A stretch of DNA of 64,000 bases from an uncultured Ruminococcus sp. (GCA_902787825.1 CADAHS010000001.1:138063-202062), one strand, 5' to 3'; shown: positions 1-8,730, numbered from the stretch's first letter. Notes: generated from the sequence alone by a model not told the origin. A program made the numbers and translations.

Positions 1-38
1 TTGATGTCTGAACAGTCCAAATATCTCTACTTTTCATG

Positions 39-75
39 CTCCCTGAAAAAATATTTTCGGGGAGTGATATTTTTT
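39..75 (+). terminator. Hairpin terminator of an upstream gene
   Basis: An 11 bp stem (39-49 with 54-64, one G-T pair, loop AATA) is followed by a T-rich run at 68-75. It probably ends a gene lying before the window and insulates the sigma factor gene downstream. Confidence 0.7.
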
Positions 76-108
76 GTTATATCTTCCTGTGCTTTGCGTC
101 TGTTATAG

Positions 109-122
109 TGAAAGCGCTTTTG
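109..122 (+). promoter_or_regulatory. cre-like palindrome upstream of the sigma factor gene
   Basis: The sequence TGAAAGCGCTTTTG matches the CcpA site consensus TGWAANCGNTNWCA at 12 of 14 positions and has a perfect AAAGCGCTTT core. It lies 20 bases before the start codon at 142. HprK and HPr, the enzymes that arm CcpA, are both encoded in this window, so carbon catabolite control is plausible. The binding itself is an inference. Confidence 0.45.
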
Positions 123-141
123 AAACAACCGGAGGTACCAA

Positions 142-696
142 ATGAAGGACAACGAATTAATACAACTGTTCTTTGACAGAGATGAACATGCTATAAGTTC
201 TACCGCCGAACAATACGGCAAATACTGTATGTATATTGCTGATAATATTCTGCCAAGCCGCGAGGACAGCGAGGAGTGCGTCAATGATGCATATGTGACA
301 TTGTGGAATACGATTCCTCCTCATAATCCTGAAAGTCTGAAAGGCTACTTAGCAAGGGTTGTGAGAAATGCCGCATTGTCAATGCTGAGAAAGATCAATG
401 CAAAAAAGCGAGGCAGCGGAGTGGTCGATGAGATAATCGACGAGCTTAGTGAGGCTGAGACTGATACACCAGAGAGCATAACTGATGCAAAGATGATGGG
501 AGAGCTTATCAATGGGTTTGTCGAAGGTCTTGAAAAACAGCAGCGTATAATTTTTGTCAAAAGATATTGGTATCTCTGCCCTTCAAAACAGATCGCAAAA
601 GAATGTGATATGAGTGTCGCAAATGTAAACATGACACTTCACAGGCTGAGACAACAACTTAAAAACTATCTGGAACAGGAGGGGTTCAATGTATGA
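142..696 (+). CDS. RNA polymerase sigma factor, ECF/sigma-70 family
   Basis: This 184-residue protein has the two-domain shape of an extracytoplasmic-function sigma factor. Region 2 spans roughly residues 15-90, with an acidic stretch followed by DAYVTLWNTI. A region 4 helix-turn-helix covers roughly 125-178 (QIAKECDMSVANVNMTLHRL). It would direct RNA polymerase to a small set of promoters. The ATG at 142 has a good GGAGG site at 131-135. The stop overlaps the start of the next gene as ATGA, so the two are translationally coupled. That partner has a membrane anchor and is probably its anti-sigma factor. The stimulus sensed cannot be read from the sequence. Confidence 0.9.
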   Translation: MKDNELIQLFFDRDEHAISSTAEQYGKYCMYIADNILPSREDSEECVNDAYVTLWNTIPPHNPESLKGYLARVVRNAALSMLRKINAKKRGSGVVDEIIDELSEAETDTPESITDAKMMGELINGFVEGLEKQQRIIFVKRYWYLCPSKQIAKECDMSVANVNMTLHRLRQQLKNYLEQEGFNV

Positions 697-1646
697 AAAA
701 AAAGGAGATTTTTGAAATGACTACACATCTTGATGAAAAGTATATTCTTGAAGCAGCATCTGAACCGAAGAAGAACATAAAGCTCAAAAAGAGAATAATA
801 ACATTTGCAGTAGCAGCTGCTCTGACAGCGACGATGTCGATCGGAGCATTCGCAGCGTACAAAGCACTGAACAGAGAAAGCGTAGGAACATTTTACGAAA
901 GCAGCGCTATGGACGAGATAGAGCGCAAGGGATATGTATCCAACCAGATTACCGAGAACGAGCATTTCAGAATGACCCTTGATACAGCTATCAAGGATGA
1001 CTATAATTTCCTCGCAGTTGTGACCGTAAAGGCTCTTGACAGCTATGCAGAGCAGTATCTTGAAAAGCTCAGCGAGATAGCTACCGATGCAACATATTCC
1101 GATACGGGCGAGAAATTGGATGGCTTTGCATTCCTCACGGGCGTTGATACTTATCAAAAGGGCAAGGAATATTCTATGCGCCTTAATGTACCTGTTAATA
1201 CTGTTAACGGCTCTGTTGACCTTTCAAGACCTATCCATATTGAAATGAAAAGAGACGAGCGCAACAAGACAGCAGAAAATGTAGATTTGTTCAAGGGACT
1301 GAATTTTGATTTGAAGGACATCAAGCAGTCAAAGAGCGTAAAGTTCAGCTCGCCAAGCGGTGATGTGCTGAATGTTTCAGAGCTTGAAATTGCAATTGAG
1401 ACTGATAAGATCGATGTAAGAAAGGATGAATCAGAAATCAGCAACGATACGTTTGAAAGCATCAATAACATCAGTATACATTACAAGGACGGTACGACAC
1501 AATCCCTTTCTGAAAAGATCAACATTGTTGCTATGTATCTTACCAAGGACGATAGAACTGTAATTATCATAGACCTCAGAGTGCTTATCGATCCCGATAC
1601 TATCGACTATATCGAATATATTGGCTCTGACTTCAGGGCGAAGTAA
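693..1646 (+). CDS. Membrane-anchored protein, probable anti-sigma factor
   Basis: A protein of up to 317 residues with a short cytoplasmic N-terminus (DEKYILEAA), basic residues, one transmembrane helix at about residues 34-56 and a long extracytoplasmic domain without recognised motifs. Small membrane proteins with this N-terminus, coupled to ECF sigma factors in Clostridia, commonly act as anti-sigma factors; the assignment rests on that context. There are two possible starts. The ATG at 693 overlaps the sigma stop and uses GGAGG at 678-683. The ATG at 717 has its own AAAGGAG at 701-707 and would give 309 residues. A terminator follows the stop. Confidence 0.75.
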   Translation: MKKKEIFEMTTHLDEKYILEAASEPKKNIKLKKRIITFAVAAALTATMSIGAFAAYKALNRESVGTFYESSAMDEIERKGYVSNQITENEHFRMTLDTAIKDDYNFLAVVTVKALDSYAEQYLEKLSEIATDATYSDTGEKLDGFAFLTGVDTYQKGKEYSMRLNVPVNTVNGSVDLSRPIHIEMKRDERNKTAENVDLFKGLNFDLKDIKQSKSVKFSSPSGDVLNVSELEIAIETDKIDVRKDESEISNDTFESINNISIHYKDGTTQSLSEKINIVAMYLTKDDRTVIIIDLRVLIDPDTIDYIEYIGSDFRAK

Positions 1647-1670
1647 CTGTCCCAAAATATGTACAACAAA

Positions 1671-1697
1671 AAGAGTTCTCCGTTCGGGGAACTCTTT
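1671..1697. terminator. Bidirectional terminator between convergent genes
   Basis: An 11 bp stem of AAGAGTTC type has a GTTC loop. Read on the minus strand it is followed by TTTTTGTTG, a strong terminator for the cytidylyltransferase gene. On the plus strand it also ends the sigma/anti-sigma operon. Confidence 0.8.
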
Positions 1698-1701
1698 GCA
1701 T

Positions 1702-2406
1702 TTATACTCTTGTAGCAAGCAGATTAGCAATTATCAGATCGTTTTCGGTCGTTATCTTGATGTTTATAACATCACCATCGACGATATGTATTTTTTCGCC
1801 AACAGATGTGAAAATGCTGCAAGTGTCAGTAAGCTTGCTTTTTTGTTCATCATCAAGCTGATTATAGTACTTGTCCAGCAGGGTTATATCAAAGCTCTGC
1901 GGGGTCTGGGCTCTGTAAAGTGTGCTTCGGTCAAGTGTTGAATCTACAGTTTCAGCATCATTTGAACGTATTATCGTATCTATGCATTTGACATATGTTC
2001 CGCAAGCTGAATATTTCAAAGCGCCAATGATATTATCCTCAATTATCTTTTCAGTAACAAAAGGCCTTACCGCATCGTGCGTTAGAATGATATCACCCTT
2101 TTTGACCCTGTGCTTTGCCTTGATCGCCGAAACAATGTTCATTACGGTCTCGTTTCTGTCAGAACCGCCGTCAATAACATGAACACGCTGCCTGTCTATC
2201 TGATATTCCTCCAGCAGCTGATCCATGAATTCATGCCAGTCAGGCTTGATACCGATGTAGATATCGTTTATATGCAGCTGTTCAGCGAATTTCTGCACAG
2301 TGTATATTATCATCGGTTTACCAAGTATTCTTATAAACTGTTTTGGTACTCCGACGCTTTTCATTCTTGTTCCGCTTCCGCCTGCAACTATACCTGCAAA
2401 AATCAT
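1702..2406 (-). CDS. IspD/TarI-family cytidylyltransferase
   Basis: This 234-residue enzyme transfers CMP from CTP onto a sugar or polyol phosphate. The nucleotide-binding loop is AGGSGTRM at residues 8-15, followed by PKQF at 21-24. HDAVRPFV lies near residue 110, and the C-terminal half contains TPQSF and INIKITTENDLIIANLL. The family includes IspD (methylerythritol phosphate route to isoprenoids) and TarI (CDP-ribitol for teichoic acid). The LxDxCxI stretch and the NIKITT ending remind me more of TarI, but no tarJ or tarL neighbour is present, so the substrate is left open. The gene stands alone, with terminators on both sides. Its AAGGAG site sits just upstream of the ATG. Confidence 0.85.
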   Translation of the reverse strand: MIFAGIVAGGSGTRMKSVGVPKQFIRILGKPMIIYTVQKFAEQLHINDIYIGIKPDWHEFMDQLLEEYQIDRQRVHVIDGGSDRNETVMNIVSAIKAKHRVKKGDIILTHDAVRPFVTEKIIEDNIIGALKYSACGTYVKCIDTIIRSNDAETVDSTLDRSTLYRAQTPQSFDITLLDKYYNQLDDEQKSKLTDTCSIFTSVGEKIHIVDGDVINIKITTENDLIIANLLATRV

Positions 2407-2426
2407 TTTTTTGTTCTCCTTAAAAT

Positions 2427-2453
2427 AAAGCTCCCCGTTGTTCGAGGAGCTTT
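2427..2453 (-). terminator. Terminator between the PRPP synthetase and cytidylyltransferase genes
   Basis: An 8 bp stem (2427-2434 with 2446-2453) separates the two minus-strand genes. On the minus strand it is followed by TTTATTTT, and the ribosome site of the next gene comes directly after. Confidence 0.65.
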
Positions 2454-2464
2454 TTGTTGTTATC

Positions 2465-3606
2465 TTACTTTATGCCGTACTTTTTGAGCAAAGCCTGGAT
2501 CTTTGAATGAGGATCAATAACATTGGAGATAGAAAGATCATGATTGAGCGATGCAATATAGTAGGCAATATATTTAGCACAGTCAACCTCATGGAACCAT
2601 GGGCTTGAAAGAAGCTCTGGAGTCCTGTATGTGAGGTTTGTGCCGAAAACTCCGTCAATTATGCCGTCTGCATAAGCCTTGTCAAATGAGTCAAGACCGT
2701 TTGTAAATATTGGATATGTAGCATAACAGAATATCCTGTTTGCTTTACGTTTTTTAAGCTCGATTGCAATGTCAAGCATAGATTCACCGGAAGAAATGAT
2801 GTCATCAGCAACGAAAATATCCTTGCCTGCAACGTCGTTGCCCATATACTCATGTGCAACGATCGGGTTTCTGCCGTTTACGATAGTAGAGTAGTCACGT
2901 CTTTTATAGAACATACCTCACCGAGAATCGAAGCGTAGTACATATTTCTGCTTATAGCTCCCTCGTCAGGTGATACTATCATATAGTGTTCTTTGTTTGG
3001 CTTGAAATCCTCAATGCTTCTGAACATTGCTTTGAGCACCTGATACGAAGGAATGATATTGTCAAAGCCCATAAGTGGGATAGCGTTCTGTACACGAGGA
3101 TCGTGAGCGTCAAATGTAAGAATGTTTGAAACTCCCATTGCCTGAAGCTCTTGTAATGCAACTGCACAGTCCAGTGACTCACGATAGTTCCTTCTGTGCT
3201 GTCTGCCGCCGTAAAGGGTCGGCATTATTACATTTATTCTGTGGGTCTTTCCGCTTGCAGCCTGGATAATTCTCTTAAGATCCTGATAATGATCGTCAGG
3301 GGACATACAGTTGAGCTGTCCGAAAAGCTTGTACTTGCAGTTGTAGTTGCCTACATCGCAAAGTATAAAAAGATCGTTTCCTCTGACAGTCTGCTTGATA
3401 AGTCCCTTGCCGTCGCCCGATGAAAAACGGGGACAGTCTGACTGCACAAGAAAAGTATCAACAGCGTATTCATTCTCATTTGCCCAGTTGGTAAGATACC
3501 AGTTTACCTTTTCTCCAAGTTCCTTTGCGCCCTCCATGGCGAGAAGTCCCAAAGGAGCGACTCTTGAATTGTTGTCAAAAAGGATCTTGTCTGCGTTGTT
3601 TCCCAT
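2465..3606 (-). pseudogene. prs: Ribose-phosphate pyrophosphokinase, broken by a frameshift
   Basis: Two overlapping minus-strand frames (3606 down to 2878, and 2914 down to 2465) together give one PRPP synthetase of about 380 residues. This is the long form seen in many Clostridia. The first part carries SPDEGAISRNMYYASILG. The second resumes at GMFYKRRDYS and carries the PRPP loop VADDIISSGESMLDI. The whole span is 1142 bases, one short of a multiple of three, which points to a single missing base near 2915-2922. No slippery heptamer is visible there. PRPP feeds nucleotide, histidine and tryptophan synthesis, so real loss would matter unless a second prs exists. A sequencing or assembly error is the simplest explanation. 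Confidence 0.85.
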
Positions 3607-3667
3607 ATTTTATCCTCCGTAATAAGAAATTTGTGCATAAAGGCACATAGCTATCCATTCACAGATA

Positions 3668-3696
3668 ATTATACTTCATTTTTCGACATTTTACAA
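3668..3696 (-). promoter_or_regulatory. Promoter for the PRPP synthetase gene
   Basis: On the minus strand TTGTAA (3691-3696) and TATAAT (3668-3673) are 17 bases apart, 62 bases before the start codon at 3606. Confidence 0.6.
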
Positions 3697-3860
3697 TACC
3701 CTTTGAGCCATTTTGAAAATTTCAACCTTTTGAACAAAAACACAGCCTGCAATCATAAATTATTATACATAAAACGCAACGCCGCAAATGCCTACAAAAA
3801 TAATTGATGAGCGTCTGTTATTTTTGTTACATTATAATTGGTTAAATACAATGCAGATAC

Positions 3861-3889
3861 TTGCAATTTGCAACATAATGATGTATAAT
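3861..3889 (+). promoter_or_regulatory. Promoter for murD
   Basis: TTGCAA (3861-3866) and TATAAT (3884-3889) are 17 bases apart. Transcription would start near 3896, giving an 85-base leader. The 374-base gap between prs and murD holds the two divergent promoters and this leader; I see no gene in it. Confidence 0.65.
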
Positions 3890-3899
3890 AAAATAGATT

Positions 3900-3955
3900 A
3901 GGTATGCATAGTTTTTGATGCGATACCTGCTAAAGCGGCTTTTTACGTTTTTAGC
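3900..3955 (+). promoter_or_regulatory. Two-hairpin leader of murD
   Basis: The leader starts with AGGTATGCAT pairing to ATGC-G-ATACCT (3900-3928), then GCTAAA (3929-3934) can pair with TTTAGC (3950-3955) around a T-rich loop. It could be a control structure or only a 5' stabiliser. No known riboswitch class was recognised. Confidence 0.35.
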
Positions 3956-3980
3956 TATATTATCGTAAGGAGAAGTATTT

Positions 3981-5372
3981 ATGACAAGATCACAAAGGTA
4001 TTTCAGCGAATTAAAATCCAAAAGAGTAGCTTTTATTGGCGTTGGCGTAAGCCACCTTGCATTGATAAGGCTGTTTCTTTCAAAGGGAATAAAGGTCGTT
4101 ATCTGCGACCAGAAGACCAAGGACGAGTTTGACGAGGAGATATATGAGGAGTTTGTAGCAAAGGGTGCTGACTTCTCTCTGGGAAAGGACTATATTAATG
4201 AGATATATAACTGCGATGTAGTCTTCAGAACACCGGGATTCTATTTTAACAGACCTGAGCTTGAAAAAGCAAGGCAGATGGGCATTGTTATCACCAGTGA
4301 GATGGAGACGTTCTTCGACCTTTGCCCGTGCAGGATCTACGGTGTTACAGGTTCTGACGGAAAGACTACGACGACTACACTTATCAGCGAGTTCCTTAAA
4401 GCTGAGGGTAAAAGAGTTCATCTTGGCGGAAATATAGGCAAAGCGCTTCTTCCGATAGTAGAAACGATCTCAGAGGCTGATGTAGCAGTCGTTGAGCTTT
4501 CAAGCTTCCAGCTCATTTCAATGAGAGAATCTCCAGATGTTGCTGGAATAACGAATATAAGACCAAATCACCTGAATGTCCATAAGGATATGCAGGAGTA
4601 TATCGATTCAAAGAGAAATCTTATACTGCATCAGAATTCATATTCAAAGACAGTTCTTAGCTATGATGATGAGACCACAAAAGCTCTGAGCTGCGATGTG
4701 CGTGGCGATCTTAGATATTTCAGCCGCCGCTCGTTTGTTGATAACGGAAGCTTCCTTCGTGATGATGGTATGCTTTGTTATAACGATCACGGAAAGATCA
4801 CAGAGTATGTGCATATGAAGGATATAAAAATACCCGGTATGCATAATGTTGAGGACTATCTTACTGCCATTGCAATGACCTATGGTGATGTATCCGTTCA
4901 AAGCGTTGTCAATGTTGCAAAGACTTTTGGCGGTGTTGAGCACAGAATAGAGTTTGTGCGTGAGCTTGATGGTGTTAAGTACTATAACAATTCTATTGCA
5001 TCAAGCCCCACGAGAGTGCTTGCCTGCCTTGATGCGTTCGATCAGAAGCAGATCATGATACAGGGCGGTTCTGACAAGGGCATATCTTTTGAACCAATGG
5101 CAGATGCACTTTGTGAGAAGGTAAAGGTACTCATTCTTATGGGTGAAACAGCACAGAAGATCCAGGACGCTGTAAAGGCATCGCCTAAATACGACCCTGA
5201 GAATATCAGGATAGTCAGGGTCTCAGATATGGCTGAAGCTGTTGATATTGCGCATCATTATGCAGTCGAGGGCGATATTGTTTCGCTTTCACCTGCCTGC
5301 GCAAGCTTTGATATGTACAGAATGTTTGAAGACAGGGGCAGACACTTCAAACAACTTGTTAATAATCTTTAA
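3981..5372 (+). CDS. murD: UDP-N-acetylmuramoylalanine--D-glutamate ligase
   Basis: MurD adds D-glutamate to UDP-MurNAc-L-alanine in the cytoplasmic phase of peptidoglycan synthesis. The 463-residue length is normal for the family. An N-terminal Rossmann-like domain (VAFIGVGVSHLALIRLF) is followed by the ATP loop GVTGSDGKTTTT near residue 118. The central ligase domain contains NIRPNHLNVH, and the C-terminal domain has IMIQGGSDKG and SLSPACASFDMY. ATG 3981 is preceded by AAGGAGAAG. It is the first gene of a run continuing into two M42 peptidases 15 bases downstream. No other mur ligase lies next to it; murB is 6 kb away. Confidence 0.95.
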   Translation: MTRSQRYFSELKSKRVAFIGVGVSHLALIRLFLSKGIKVVICDQKTKDEFDEEIYEEFVAKGADFSLGKDYINEIYNCDVVFRTPGFYFNRPELEKARQMGIVITSEMETFFDLCPCRIYGVTGSDGKTTTTTLISEFLKAEGKRVHLGGNIGKALLPIVETISEADVAVVELSSFQLISMRESPDVAGITNIRPNHLNVHKDMQEYIDSKRNLILHQNSYSKTVLSYDDETTKALSCDVRGDLRYFSRRSFVDNGSFLRDDGMLCYNDHGKITEYVHMKDIKIPGMHNVEDYLTAIAMTYGDVSVQSVVNVAKTFGGVEHRIEFVRELDGVKYYNNSIASSPTRVLACLDAFDQKQIMIQGGSDKGISFEPMADALCEKVKVLILMGETAQKIQDAVKASPKYDPENIRIVRVSDMAEAVDIAHHYAVEGDIVSLSPACASFDMYRMFEDRGRHFKQLVNNL

Positions 5373-5387
5373 GAAATCAGGTATGAT

Positions 5388-6404
5388 ATGGAACTATTGA
5401 AAGTGCTTGGCGAACTTTGTTCAGCTCACGGAGTTAGCGGTGATGAAAACAAAGCAAGCCTTATTGCGGCAGACCATCTGCGTGAATTCGCCACAGTGAC
5501 AGTTGATGCTTTTGGCAACGTTTACGGTCATGTCGGAGAGCAGGACGAAAATAAGCAGACACTTATGCTTGAAGCTCACATTGACGAGATAGGATATATC
5601 GTAACATATATAACTGATGAGGGCTTTTTAAAAATATCAAACTGCGGTGGAACGGACGATCGTGCAATTACCGCTCAGCAGGTCAGCGTTCTTGGAAGAG
5701 AGAAGCTTCCGGGAATTGTAACCTCTGTTCCGCCCCATTTGCAAAAAGACAGCGGTGAAGACTCGGATGACAGCTTTTATGTTGATATCGGTCTTACAAA
5801 ACAACAGGCTGAACAGCTTGTCTCTCCCGGAGACGGAGTGCTTGTTGAGAATAAGCTTGAGTGTATGCAGGGACATCTTGTGACCTCAAAGGCTCTTGAT
5901 GACAGGTGCGGTGTTGCGGCTGTGCTGCTGGCTCTTGATAAATTAAAAAATAAACAGACATCATACAACATCTGTGTGTTGTTCAGCGCACAGGAGGAAA
6001 CTGGTGAGCGTGGCGCAAAAACAGGCTCATATAAGCTTGATGCTGATCTTGCTGTTGCTGTTGATGTTTCTTTTGCAAAGACACATTATGAAAGTGAGGA
6101 TACAACAGGTATCCTTGGCAAAGGTGTAATGATCGGTGTTGCTCCAAGCCTTTCAAGAGAACTTTCAGATGCTTTTATATCGACTGCTGAAAAATGCGGC
6201 ATTGCTTATCAGATCGAGGTAATGAATGGCAGGACAGGTACTGATGCAGATCAGATAAGTGTCACAAGAACAGGTGTTAAGACTGTTACTCTTTCGATCC
6301 CTCAGAGATATATGCACACTCCGGTCGAGGTCATTGATCTTATGGACGTGGAGAATACTGCGGCACTTATCGCTGAATTTGTGCAAGGCAGGTGTGAGAA
6401 ATGA
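5388..6404 (+). CDS. M42 family metallopeptidase, first paralogue
   Basis: A 338-residue cytoplasmic aminopeptidase of the M42 (glutamyl aminopeptidase/endoglucanase-like) family, usually a large tetrahedral oligomer trimming short peptides. Metal ligands and catalytic residues are visible: EAHIDEIG near residue 62, LDDRCG near 170, SAQEETGERG near 200, VDVSF near 223 and YMHTP near 306. It lies 15 bases after murD and its stop overlaps the start of its own paralogue as ATGA, so the two are coupled and may form mixed complexes. The ribosome site is weak (AGGT), consistent with coupling to murD. Confidence 0.92.
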   Translation: MELLKVLGELCSAHGVSGDENKASLIAADHLREFATVTVDAFGNVYGHVGEQDENKQTLMLEAHIDEIGYIVTYITDEGFLKISNCGGTDDRAITAQQVSVLGREKLPGIVTSVPPHLQKDSGEDSDDSFYVDIGLTKQQAEQLVSPGDGVLVENKLECMQGHLVTSKALDDRCGVAAVLLALDKLKNKQTSYNICVLFSAQEETGERGAKTGSYKLDADLAVAVDVSFAKTHYESEDTTGILGKGVMIGVAPSLSRELSDAFISTAEKCGIAYQIEVMNGRTGTDADQISVTRTGVKTVTLSIPQRYMHTPVEVIDLMDVENTAALIAEFVQGRCEK

Positions 6405-7417
6405 AAGAATTGTTGAAAAATCTCTGCCTGCTGAACGGCATATCAGGAGATGAAGGCAGGGTCAGGGAATTTATCATTTCACAGATTAAGGATCATGCTC
6501 AACTGACAGTAGACCCGCTTGGCAACCTCATTGCTTTTTGCAAAGGTAAACCTTCAAAGAATAGAGTTCTTGTTTCGGCACATATGGACGAGGTAGGTCT
6601 GATCGTGACTTATATCAACTCAGATGGAACTTTGAAATTTGACTGCGTAGGCGGTGTTGATCCTAAAGTCGTTTTCGCAAAGCGAGTCAGAGTTGGCGAC
6701 CAAAGTGTTCTTGGTGTTATTGCTCATAAAGCCGTGCATAATATAAGCAAAGATGAGAGAATCAAAACTGTTCCTTTTGAAAACCTTGTTATTGATATTG
6801 GCTGTGAAAGCCGAGAACAAGCCGAAAAACTTGTCAGACAGGGTGACAGTGTGCATTTTGTTTCAGAGTTCCTTGAGTTTGGTGACGGCTTTGTAAAATG
6901 TAAGGCGATCGACGACAGAGCAGGCTGCGCAATGATGATAAAGCTAATTCAGGACAGACCGGAGTATGACACATATTTTACTTTTGTCGTGCAGGAGGAG
7001 ATAGGTCTGCGTGGTGCGACAACAGCAAGCTACAGCGTTGATCCTGATTTTGCTTTTGTGCTGGAATCGACTACTGCTTCGGATATCCCCGGCGCAGAAA
7101 ATGATAAGAAAGTCTGCGAACTTGGCAAAGGTCCTGTTGTGTCCTATATGGACAGACACACGATCTATGATAAAGAAATGTACGACCTTGCGTTTGATAC
7201 AGCAAAGAGTAATAATATCCCTTGTCAGACCAAGTCAGTGATCGCAGGCGGTAATGATGCGGGTGCGATACACATTTCAAGAGGCGGCGTCAGGACAACA
7301 GCTGTTTCGCTCCCTTGCAGGTATCTTCATTCTCCGAGCTGCGTTATAAAACAGTCGGATATGGACAATGCATATAAGTTAATCAAATTACTTTTGGACA
7401 GGACTTACAACAAATGA
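6401..7417 (+). CDS. M42 family metallopeptidase, second paralogue
   Basis: The second M42 peptidase has the same length as its upstream neighbour (338 residues) but is clearly diverged. Its metal-site motifs are SAHMDEVG near residue 60, AIDDRAG near 169, VQEEIGLRG near 196, and YLHSP near 308. At the position where the first copy has VDVSF it has LESTTASD, so a metal ligand changes from Asp to Glu, as is known in some family members. This suggests a different substrate preference. Starts and stops overlap by four bases on both sides, with the first paralogue and with the GNAT gene. Confidence 0.92.
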   Translation: MKELLKNLCLLNGISGDEGRVREFIISQIKDHAQLTVDPLGNLIAFCKGKPSKNRVLVSAHMDEVGLIVTYINSDGTLKFDCVGGVDPKVVFAKRVRVGDQSVLGVIAHKAVHNISKDERIKTVPFENLVIDIGCESREQAEKLVRQGDSVHFVSEFLEFGDGFVKCKAIDDRAGCAMMIKLIQDRPEYDTYFTFVVQEEIGLRGATTASYSVDPDFAFVLESTTASDIPGAENDKKVCELGKGPVVSYMDRHTIYDKEMYDLAFDTAKSNNIPCQTKSVIAGGNDAGAIHISRGGVRTTAVSLPCRYLHSPSCVIKQSDMDNAYKLIKLLLDRTYNK

Positions 7418-8193
7418 TCTATCAGCTCAACACGCTTTCGATGCAGATACTTGAAAAGCTCACGCCTAACAATTATACAAGGCGTATCAAGTCGCATTTT
7501 CTTGCATATTCAACTAAATACGAGTTCTGCCGTTTCTTCGCTGTTGACGATTACGATGAGCACTGTGGTATCATCTGTGTGTTCAACTCTTCTATGATGG
7601 TATCGTCTTTTGAAGGTGTAAAATTCGGTGTTGACATTCTTGCCGAGATTGCATCGTTTATTGTGATGAATAAGCCGTACTCGGTTGAATTTCCTGTTGA
7701 ATATTCAGCTGATCTTGAACGAATGTGCAGCATTGAGTATATTGGAGATAAACGTACAGAGTTTGCATTTTATGCCAAAAACGAACTGCCGGAGCTTGAC
7801 GTTCAGGAACTTCCGAAGCTTGATGACGTTTATCGTATACTTGCCGAGTGCTTTCCTGCGATAAAGAATAACCACGGACTCTGGCTGACTGATACATCTC
7901 ATCGTGTGCGCAGAGGCCTTGCACAGAGCTTTATCCTTGAAGGCTGCACCACAGCGACCGTGCAGTACATAATCGACAGGGTAGCGCTGATAGGTCACGT
8001 CGGAACTCTGCCCGAGGAAAGAGGCAAGCACCATGCACGAAAGCTGCTTTACTGGATAGGCGAAAAGCTCACGGCAGACGGCTTTGACGTAAGGCTGTTT
8101 GCCCGTCTGCACAGGGTCAGCTATTATGAGGAGATAGGCTTCAAAAAGTGCGGACTTGATATAGTTTTAGAGAGAAAAGATAAGGATTTTTAG
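7414..8193 (+). CDS. GNAT family N-acetyltransferase
   Basis: A 259-residue protein whose C-terminal third (about residues 170-255) is a GNAT fold. VALIGHVGTLPEERGKHH contains the acetyl-CoA pyrophosphate-binding turn, and the end carries YYEEIGFKKC. The N-terminal 150 residues match no domain I know and may position the substrate. It is translationally coupled to the second M42 peptidase (ATGA overlap), which hints at a role in amino acid or peptide metabolism. The substrate is unknown. Confidence 0.85.
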   Translation: MIYQLNTLSMQILEKLTPNNYTRRIKSHFLAYSTKYEFCRFFAVDDYDEHCGIICVFNSSMMVSSFEGVKFGVDILAEIASFIVMNKPYSVEFPVEYSADLERMCSIEYIGDKRTEFAFYAKNELPELDVQELPKLDDVYRILAECFPAIKNNHGLWLTDTSHRVRRGLAQSFILEGCTTATVQYIIDRVALIGHVGTLPEERGKHHARKLLYWIGEKLTADGFDVRLFARLHRVSYYEEIGFKKCGLDIVLERKDKDF

Positions 8194-8211
8194 AACAATA
8201 AGGAGAACAAT

Positions 8212-8687
8212 ATGATACTCACAGTAGTAAGCACGATCGTTTCGTTTTCGCTTATGCTCGGCGGGATACTTATGAAGATAAGTGCCAATAAGCCCATAAG
8301 CGAATCAGTCGGCTTCAGAACACACAAGGCGATGCTCAACGTCACCAACTGGCATAATGCCAACAGCAAATGCGGCAGCTTCAAACCTATGCCGACCATT
8401 CGCTGTTTTTAAGTATTATTGATTCACTCGGCAGCATCGTGACCTTTGGAGTGCAGATAGCACTGTCGCTTCTGGTATTCAAGAAAATTCACTACGAAAA
8501 GCGCTGGCTGCTTCTGGCAATACTGCTGCACCTTTTTGTGAACTTCGCTGTATGGCTCGCATCGCTCACAGATGATCCGCTTTTTACCGATCTGATAGGC
8601 ATCATAGCAGGCTGCGCTGTAATTGCGATAGTGTTCAGGATAATAAGTGTACGTAATTGTATAAATGAAATAAAGCACGATAAATAA
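8212..8687 (+). pseudogene. SdpI-like membrane protein, broken by a frameshift
   Basis: Two frames (8212-8412 and 8370-8687) together make one membrane protein of about 158 residues. The first has a hydrophobic helix and the SdpI-family signature VGFRTHKAM followed by NVTNWHNANSKCG. The second continues with three more hydrophobic segments. The span of 476 bases is one short of a multiple of three, so a single base is missing around 8375-8395. SdpI-family proteins are small integral membrane proteins; the founding member gives immunity to the SdpC toxin in Bacillus, while most others have no known role. AAGGAG precedes the ATG. Confidence 0.7.
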
Positions 8688-8730
8688 CGTACAGCATATA
8701 TTTGTAAATCAGATTTAAAGGAAGATAGTA

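Noticed and set aside
2890..2935. Programmed -1 frameshifting in prs
   Set aside because: The frame does move by one base in the -1 sense, but no X-XXY-YYZ slippery site is visible at the junction. A missing base is the simpler reading, so this was kept only as an alternative.
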